Shown: positions 60,089 to 64,000 of the stretch, piece by piece | Numbering within the stretch: position 1 is the stretch's first letter | Layout: every line of letters starts with the position of its first letter | Assembly: GCA_038363005.1 (NCBI GenBank) | Contig: JBBQBI010000015.1 | Span: 42,482 to 106,481, forward strand | DNA: 64,000 nt | Origin: JAKOWB01 sp038363005 | GTDB lineage: Bacteria; Pseudomonadota; Alphaproteobacteria; Kiloniellales; JACOMY01 | Reading direction: 5' to 3' | Made by a program: the position numbers and the translations under genes | Notes under the pieces: generated by a model | What the model was told of the DNA's origin: nothing | Seen by the model: the letters and a program-made list of their open reading frames with translations, nothing else | Database searches by the model: none

Positions 60089-60606
60089 CGTGCCGCTCCT
60101 GCCCTGCCCTGCCCCACGCTGTCGACCGACACCTGCTCGGCCAGGCTGCGGCGGGCGCGCGACAGGCGGCTCATCACCGTGCCAATCGGTATGTCCAGCA
60201 CCTCGGCGGCCTCGCGGTAGCTCAGCTCCTCGATGCAGACCAGCGCCAGCACAGCGCGCTGCTCTTCAGGCAGCGAGGCGATGGCGCGGCGGGTTGCCGC
60301 CATCGTCGAACGCGCCTCCAAGGTTACCCGGCCATCCTCGCCGGCCAGCGCGGCTTCAAGTCCTGGTTCGTCCAAGGGAACCTGTGGACGGCGGCGGCGA
60401 TGGCTGTCGATCCACAGATTATGGAGGATACGAAACAGCCAGCTGTCGAGCCGGCTGTCCGGCTGGTAGCTGGCCAGCCCGCGCAGCGCCCGCTCGCAGC
60501 AACCCTGCACCAGGTCGTCGGCCGCCGTGCCATCGCGCGCCAGGGCCAGCGCGAAGGCCCGGAGACGCGGCAGGAGGGCCACGATCTGCTGCTGCACCGC
60601 CTCCAC
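60085..60606 (-). CDS. ECF RNA polymerase sigma factor
   Basis: A 173-residue group 4 sigma. Region 2: LLPRLRAFALALARDGTAADDLVQGCCERALRGLASYQPDSRLDSWLFRILHNLWID; region 4: AIASLPEEQRAVLALVCIEELSYREAAEVLDIPIGTVMSRLSRARRSLAEQ. GTG 60606 is favoured because GAGG precedes it and the ECF-type promoter at 60641-60666 would start transcription near 60634, which leaves no leader for the upstream GTG 60633. The promoter matches three others nearby, indicating autoregulation. Confidence 0.93.
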   Translation of the reverse strand: MEAVQQQIVALLPRLRAFALALARDGTAADDLVQGCCERALRGLASYQPDSRLDSWLFRILHNLWIDSHRRRRPQVPLDEPGLEAALAGEDGRVTLEARSTMAATRRAIASLPEEQRAVLALVCIEELSYREAAEVLDIPIGTVMSRLSRARRSLAEQVSVDSVGQGRAGAAR

Positions 60607-60640
60607 CGGGTTGCCTCGCGCGCTGTTGTTCACGGCCAAT

Positions 60641-60666
60641 AACGCCGAAGCTGCCAAGTCTATTCC
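60641..60666 (-). promoter_or_regulatory. ECF promoter of the sigma/anti-sigma operon
   Basis: On the reverse strand GGAATA (60666-60661), a 16-base spacer and CGTT (60644-60641), followed by ATTG. The same elements occur upstream of the divergent subtilase gene and of two more genes to 63.97 kb. Confidence 0.8.
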
Positions 60667-60686
60667 ACCGCGACCCGAGAAAAGCC

Positions 60687-60712
60687 GGAATAGCGTGCGA
60701 CCCCCGGACGTT
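60687..60712 (+). promoter_or_regulatory. ECF promoter of the subtilase gene
   Basis: GGAATA (60687-60692), 16-base spacer, CGTT (60709-60712), followed by ATTG, the same -10 surroundings as the divergent sigma promoter 20 bases away. The predicted start near 60719 gives a leader of about 50-70 bases. Confidence 0.8.
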
Positions 60713-60786
60713 ATTGCCCCAGTCGGTCCCGTCACCGGACCGAAGCTGCCGGAAGGAACCCGACACTGCGCCCAATCCTGACCCGC

Positions 60787-62085
60787 TTGCCGTCTCTGCT
60801 GGCACTGCCGGCCCTGCTGCTGGGCTGGTCGCTGGCGGCGCCGCTGCTGCAGCTGCCGGGACCGGCTGTGCTGCTGCCGCTGTCTTCCGCGTTGGCTGAC
60901 AGCGATGACGACCGCAAGGGGAAGGACCACAAGGAGCGCAAGGACAAGCACCACAAGCATGGCGACGACGACGATGACGAGCGGCAAGGAGAGTCTGGCC
61001 CACCGCCTGGCCCGCCATCGCCGCCGGAGCTGCTGGTCGCCACCTCCTATGGCGGCGATGCGCCACTGATCGAGGCCGCCGGCTTCGTCATCCTGGCGCG
61101 CGACCGCCTCGACCTGATCGGTGGCGAGCTGCTGCGGGTGCGAGCGCCGGCGGGTATCGGGCCGGAGCAGGCGCGGGACAGGCTGCAGCTGCTGGCACCC
61201 GGCAGCCTGATCGACTTCAACACGCTCTACCGCCCCGAGGAGTTCGGCTGCGACAGCCAGGGTTGCCGTGCCTTCCAGACCATCGGCTGGCCGGCGCTAC
61301 CCGGCGACTGTGGTGCCGCGCCCCTGATCGGCATGCTGGACACCTCGGTCAATGCCGCGCACCCGGCGTTGGCCGGCCAGTTGCTGGAGATCGTGCCGCT
61401 GCTGGCCGATGGCCGGGAGCCCGCTTCCGAGGTGCATGGCACAGCCATTGCCGCGCTGCTGGTCGGCCGCGCCGACGCTGCCACCCCCGGGCTGCTGCCA
61501 CGCGCCCGCTTGATCGCCGTCGAAGCCTTCCACAGCGATGCCGCCGGTAACGCCAGTGCCGACGCCTTTGACCTGCTGCGCGGCCTGGACCTGCTGGCGC
61601 AGCGCCAGGTTGACGTGGTGAACATGAGCTTCGCCGGCCCGCCCAACCTGGTGCTGCAGCAGGCACTGGCGGCGGCGCACGCGGCGGGTATTGGCCTGGT
61701 GGCCGCGGCCGGCAACGATGGGCCAGCCGCGCCACCGCTCTACCCCGGCGCTTACGAAGGCGTGTTGGCAGTGACCGCCGTCGACGGCGAGTTGAACCTT
61801 TTCAGCCAGGCCGCCAGCGGCCCGCAAGTCGCCTTCGCCGCGCCTGGCGTGCGGCTGTGGACTGCCGCCAGCGTTTCCGGCGGGCGCTTTCGCAGCGGCA
61901 CCTCCTACGCCGCGCCCTTTGTCACCGCGGCGCTGGCGGTCGAGCGCGCACGGCAGCCGGCGCGATCGCTGGACGCGCTGATCGCGCTGTTGGCCGGCCG
62001 CGCCCGCGACCTGGGTCCGCCAGGCCGCGATCCGCAGTACGGTTGGGGCCTGCTGCAGGCGCCTTGCGATGACGGGGCTGACTGA
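60787..62085 (+). CDS. Secreted S8 (subtilisin-like) serine protease with Asp/His/Lys-rich segment
   Basis: A protein of at least 432 residues. A hydrophobic signal (LLALPALLLGWSLAAPLLQLPGPAVLLPLSSALA) leads into a low-complexity Asp/Lys/His stretch (residues about 39-67), then the protease domain. The triad is complete: Asp in IGMLDTSVNAAHP, His in EVHGTAIAALLVG, Ser in SGTSYAAPFVTAAL, with oxyanion Asn in VAAAGNDGPA. The start is uncertain: TTG 60787 lacks a ribosome site, while an in-frame CTG at 60766 follows GGAAGGAA by about seven bases. It sits behind an ECF promoter and diverges from the sigma gene. Confidence 0.9.
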   Translation: MPSLLALPALLLGWSLAAPLLQLPGPAVLLPLSSALADSDDDRKGKDHKERKDKHHKHGDDDDDERQGESGPPPGPPSPPELLVATSYGGDAPLIEAAGFVILARDRLDLIGGELLRVRAPAGIGPEQARDRLQLLAPGSLIDFNTLYRPEEFGCDSQGCRAFQTIGWPALPGDCGAAPLIGMLDTSVNAAHPALAGQLLEIVPLLADGREPASEVHGTAIAALLVGRADAATPGLLPRARLIAVEAFHSDAAGNASADAFDLLRGLDLLAQRQVDVVNMSFAGPPNLVLQQALAAAHAAGIGLVAAAGNDGPAAPPLYPGAYEGVLAVTAVDGELNLFSQAASGPQVAFAAPGVRLWTAASVSGGRFRSGTSYAAPFVTAALAVERARQPARSLDALIALLAGRARDLGPPGRDPQYGWGLLQAPCDDGAD

Positions 62086-62099
62086 GCGGCCGCTCAGTC
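62080..62099. terminator. 20-bp perfect palindrome across two convergent stop codons
   Basis: GACTGAGCGGCCGCTCAGTC is self-complementary over all 20 bases with no spacer. It contains the subtilase TGA and the TGA of the reverse small-protein gene, which are 8 bases apart. As RNA it gives a short hairpin from either side; it may serve as a bidirectional 3'-end structure. There is no T-tract. Confidence 0.6.
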
Positions 62100-62414
62100 G
62101 TCGTCGTCATCGTGGTCGTGGCCATGGTGCCAGCCGTTGTCATCATCATCGTCATGATGCTTCTTGTGCTTCTTGTGCTTGTGCTTGTGGTGTCGCCAGT
62201 CGTCGTCATCGTCATTATTGTTGCCGCCGTTGCCACCGCCGATGCCGATGCCGAACCAGGCACCCCAGTCAACTTCGACATTGGACTTGGCCAGCACGAA
62301 CGAGTCCGGGGCGGCGGTGTCCGGCGCCGACGGCAGGGCCAGCGACAGGGCGTTGGCGGATGCCGCGCCGAGGCCAAGGGCCAGGCTGGCAGCGAGTGCG
62401 AGGCGTGCGAGCAT
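62094..62414 (-). CDS. Small secreted Asp/His/Lys-rich protein
   Basis: A 106-residue protein: signal peptide (LALAASLALGLGAASANA), a short middle (FVLAKSNVEVDWGAWFGIGIGGG), then a Gly/Asn run and a 50-residue tail of alternating DDDDD, HHKHKHKKHKKHH and HDHDDDDD blocks. Such tails can bind metal ions or mineral. The composition echoes the segment after the signal of the convergent subtilase. It has an ECF-type promoter like its neighbours and a GGAGG ribosome site. Confidence 0.8.
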   Translation of the reverse strand: MLARLALAASLALGLGAASANALSLALPSAPDTAAPDSFVLAKSNVEVDWGAWFGIGIGGGNGGNNNDDDDDWRHHKHKHKKHKKHHDDDDDNGWHHGHDHDDDDD

Positions 62415-62464
62415 CGTCTTCCTCCGGAACTTTGGCTGGCGCGTCGTAGCGCGCCTGCGAGGAC

Positions 62465-62489
62465 AACGCCGGCTCCGGAGATCTATTCC
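62465..62489 (-). promoter_or_regulatory. ECF promoter of the Asp/His-rich protein gene
   Basis: On the reverse strand GGAATA (62489-62484), 15-base spacer, CGTTGTCC (62468-62461). The -35 element overlaps the last codons and stop of the HTTM gene. The leader to the ATG at 62414 is about 44 bases. Confidence 0.75.
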
Positions 62490-63904
62490 CGCGCCGCCGC
62501 CAAAAGCTGATCCAGTGTCTGGTCGAAATCGTCGCGCCAGCGCTGCGCCGGCGGCGGCAGGCGGTCATCCAACGGCAGGATCCAGTCGTCGGCCGCGAGG
62601 CTGTAGCCGACCGCACCGAGATCGCGCTCCGGATCGACCAGCGGCTGCGATGGCCGCCCGTTCAGCGAGACGGCGGTGAGCGCGCGGACCTCGACCTTCG
62701 CCAGGCCGCGCTCGGCCCGCCAGATGCTTGCCAAGTGGCCAGCGAACAGCCGCAACAGCTCAGGCCGACCGGCCATCTTGCGGACCTGGCGCGGGGTCAG
62801 GTAGTCGGCCGGGTCGACCTGCCAGGTCCTGCCGCTGGCAGGATCGCGCACCAGGAACAGCGTCTCGCCGGTCTTGTCGCGCAGCATCATTTGCCAGGAG
62901 AAGAGGTGCCCCTCTTCGGTCCAGGATACCGAACCAGGATACAGCAGGTGGCGCAGCGGCAGGCCGGCCTGGAACAGCAGCCAGGCGGCCAGCAGGGCGG
63001 TGACCAGCCCGCGCAGCGGGCGGGACGGCCGGGTCCAGACGAGGTCGGGGCCTAGAGTCGGCGCCTGGCCGCGCAGCCGGCGCCACAGGCGGCGTGGCCA
63101 TTCCGGCTCGAAGAACAGCAGCGTCGCGGCAATGGTGAACCAGGGGAAGATGCCGATCGACCAGAACAGGCTGTTGAGCAGGTGGAAACCGCAATAGGCC
63201 AGGAAGACCCAGAAGCGCGTGCGGCGGAACAGCAGCAGCGGCGCACCCAGCAGATGCAGTGCGATGGCCCCCCAGGCCGCCAACTGGATCACGGCCGGGT
63301 CAAGCAGCAGCGGACCGATCAGCGGCAGGTCGGCGCTGCCGGACAGCCAGACGCCCAGCGGTTCGCCGGCCAGCCAGTCGGCGTTGATCTTCACGATCCC
63401 GGCGTAGAGCAGCACGATCTCGAGCTGCCCCTTCAAGAGCCAGAGTGACCAGCCGGGCACCCGCCGCTCCGCGCCGCGCCCGGTCATCCAGGCATCCAGC
63501 GACCAGCAGCGTGCCGCCGGCACCACGCTGAGCAGCGCGGCGAACAGCATCACCAGGTAGAAGTGATTGAGGTAGCGGGCCTGGTCGAGCAGGAAGACGT
63601 AGCTGAATCCGAGCAGGAACAGCGGCATCGCCAGGCGATAGAACAGCCCGAGGGCAATCATCAGCGCCAGCGCGCCCAGCACTACGAAATGCCACTGCAG
63701 GCCGTCGCCTGGCCAGGGCACCAGCCATTCGAAACCCGGATAGGGGAAGAGCCAGCGCGGTGCCTGGTAGAACTCCTGCACCCAGCCGCGGCTGGTGTAG
63801 CGCCAGACCTCCCAGAACATCACCAGCCCGAAGGCGATGCGGAAGACGGCGAGCGAGGCACCATCGAGAGGCTGGAACAGCGCGGCGGTCATGCGGCGGA
63901 GCAT
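62483..63904 (-). CDS. HTTM-domain membrane protein (gamma-carboxylase-like)
   Basis: A 473-residue protein with an HTTM domain, the membrane part shared with vitamin K-dependent gamma-glutamyl carboxylases: ASLAVFRIAFGLVMFWEVWRY, LLDQARYLNHFYLVMLFAALLSVVPA, IVLLYAGIVKINADWLAGEPL and HLLNSLFWSIGIFPWFTIAATLLFF are the recognisable blocks. A soluble C-terminal part follows (SWTEEGHLFSWQMMLRDKTGETLFLVRDPASGRTWQVDP). GGAGG precedes the ATG. Catalysis in bacteria is unproven. An ECF promoter lies 40 bases upstream. Confidence 0.88.
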   Translation of the reverse strand: MLRRMTAALFQPLDGASLAVFRIAFGLVMFWEVWRYTSRGWVQEFYQAPRWLFPYPGFEWLVPWPGDGLQWHFVVLGALALMIALGLFYRLAMPLFLLGFSYVFLLDQARYLNHFYLVMLFAALLSVVPAARCWSLDAWMTGRGAERRVPGWSLWLLKGQLEIVLLYAGIVKINADWLAGEPLGVWLSGSADLPLIGPLLLDPAVIQLAAWGAIALHLLGAPLLLFRRTRFWVFLAYCGFHLLNSLFWSIGIFPWFTIAATLLFFEPEWPRRLWRRLRGQAPTLGPDLVWTRPSRPLRGLVTALLAAWLLFQAGLPLRHLLYPGSVSWTEEGHLFSWQMMLRDKTGETLFLVRDPASGRTWQVDPADYLTPRQVRKMAGRPELLRLFAGHLASIWRAERGLAKVEVRALTAVSLNGRPSQPLVDPERDLGAVGYSLAADDWILPLDDRLPPPAQRWRDDFDQTLDQLLAAARE

Positions 63905-63943
63905 GGCGGCCTCCGTCGGTCTGGACGTTGGTCTGTCCAGGAC

Positions 63944-63968
63944 AACGCACCGGCTGGCCCGCTATTCC
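63944..63968 (-). promoter_or_regulatory. ECF promoter of the HTTM gene
   Basis: On the reverse strand GGAATA (63968-63963), 15-base spacer, CGTTGTCC (63947-63940), identical in both boxes and spacing to the promoter at 62465-62489. The predicted transcript start near 63937 leaves a leader of about 33 bases. Confidence 0.75.
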
Positions 63969-63990
63969 ATCGCGGTGCCGAAAAAGCAGA

Positions 63991-64000
63991 AGGGGGGGGG
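63991..64000. other. Terminal poly-G run
   Basis: The window ends in A followed by nine G. Homopolymers of this kind at a sequence end are often low-quality assembly ends; no biological role is claimed. Confidence 0.5.

Noticed and set aside
62483..63904. True vitamin K-dependent carboxylase
   Set aside because: Only the HTTM membrane domain is recognisable; no evidence for vitamin K chemistry, so only similarity is claimed.
1..64000. Antiphage defence or secretion-system island
   Set aside because: No restriction, toxin-antitoxin, retron, CBASS, Cas or secretion-apparatus genes were recognised on either strand.
63991..64000. Terminal poly-G as a functional element
   Set aside because: It is at the sequence edge and most simply an assembly or sequencing end effect.

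Overview
This 64 kb window is high-GC, densely coded chromosomal DNA, most likely from an alphaproteobacterium of the Rhodospirillales type. The basis is the gene order lytic transglycosylase - rlpA - D,D-carboxypeptidase - tmk - holB - metG - tatD - MBL hydrolase, an ornithine decarboxylase preceded by a speF-motif-like leader, frequent GTG/TTG starts and 4-nt start/stop overlaps. Genus cannot be told from the sequence alone. The window begins inside a gene and ends in a short poly-G run.

Layout. 1-5.8 kb: a partial DsbA/FrnE-like oxidoreductase, then a co-directional acid-catabolism operon (acyl-CoA ligase, SDR, NIPSNAP, acyl-CoA dehydrogenase, APH-like kinase, small DUF6285-like protein) that matches the logic of the levulinate/4-hydroxyacid (lva) pathway. 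5.8-16.1 kb: an acyltransferase; an ornithine decarboxylase with a structured leader holding a possible Arg-rich upstream peptide; a circularly permuted ATP-grasp/alpha-E pair with a convergent transglutaminase; a MetE-like enzyme; and a reverse-strand class III aminotransferase plus glutamine-synthetase-like ligase that suit polyamine or amine metabolism. 16.3-22.5 kb: two phytanoyl-CoA dioxygenase-like genes, a glycosyltransferase, a membrane cNMP-binding protein, acetyltransferase, DUF4326 protein, META lipoprotein and MscS channel.

22.6-32.9 kb is the accessory-looking part: two exported pentapeptide-repeat proteins and the decayed tail of a third, a secreted zinc-phospholipase-like protein, small secreted proteins, an HlyD-like adaptor with two CDF-like membrane proteins that have lost their metal ligands, a CmcJ/NvfI-type oxidoreductase and GST divergent from a LysR regulator, and an exported phosphatase-like protein lacking the P-loop arginine. 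A tRNA-Ser(UGA) follows.

33-42.8 kb is core envelope and information-processing genes. 42.8-55.8 kb holds an aminotransferase/GNAT pair, an orphan peptide-type solute-binding protein, a methyltransferase-like protein, an Asp/Asn-hydroxylase-like protein, lipoproteins, a VWA-like DUF1194 protein, a GNAT-C39 fusion, mazG, an SDR, a D-threonine-aldolase-like enzyme, an OmpA-family protein and a repeat protein. 55.9-58.5 kb is a cyanide-insensitive-type cytochrome bd operon with a tiny third subunit.

60-64 kb is the most striking region. An ECF sigma/anti-sigma pair, a secreted subtilase with an Asp/His/Lys-rich segment, a small secreted Asp/His/Lys-rich protein and an HTTM-domain membrane protein all lie behind nearly identical GGAATA-N15/16-CGTT promoters, which reads as one self-contained extracytoplasmic-stress regulon.
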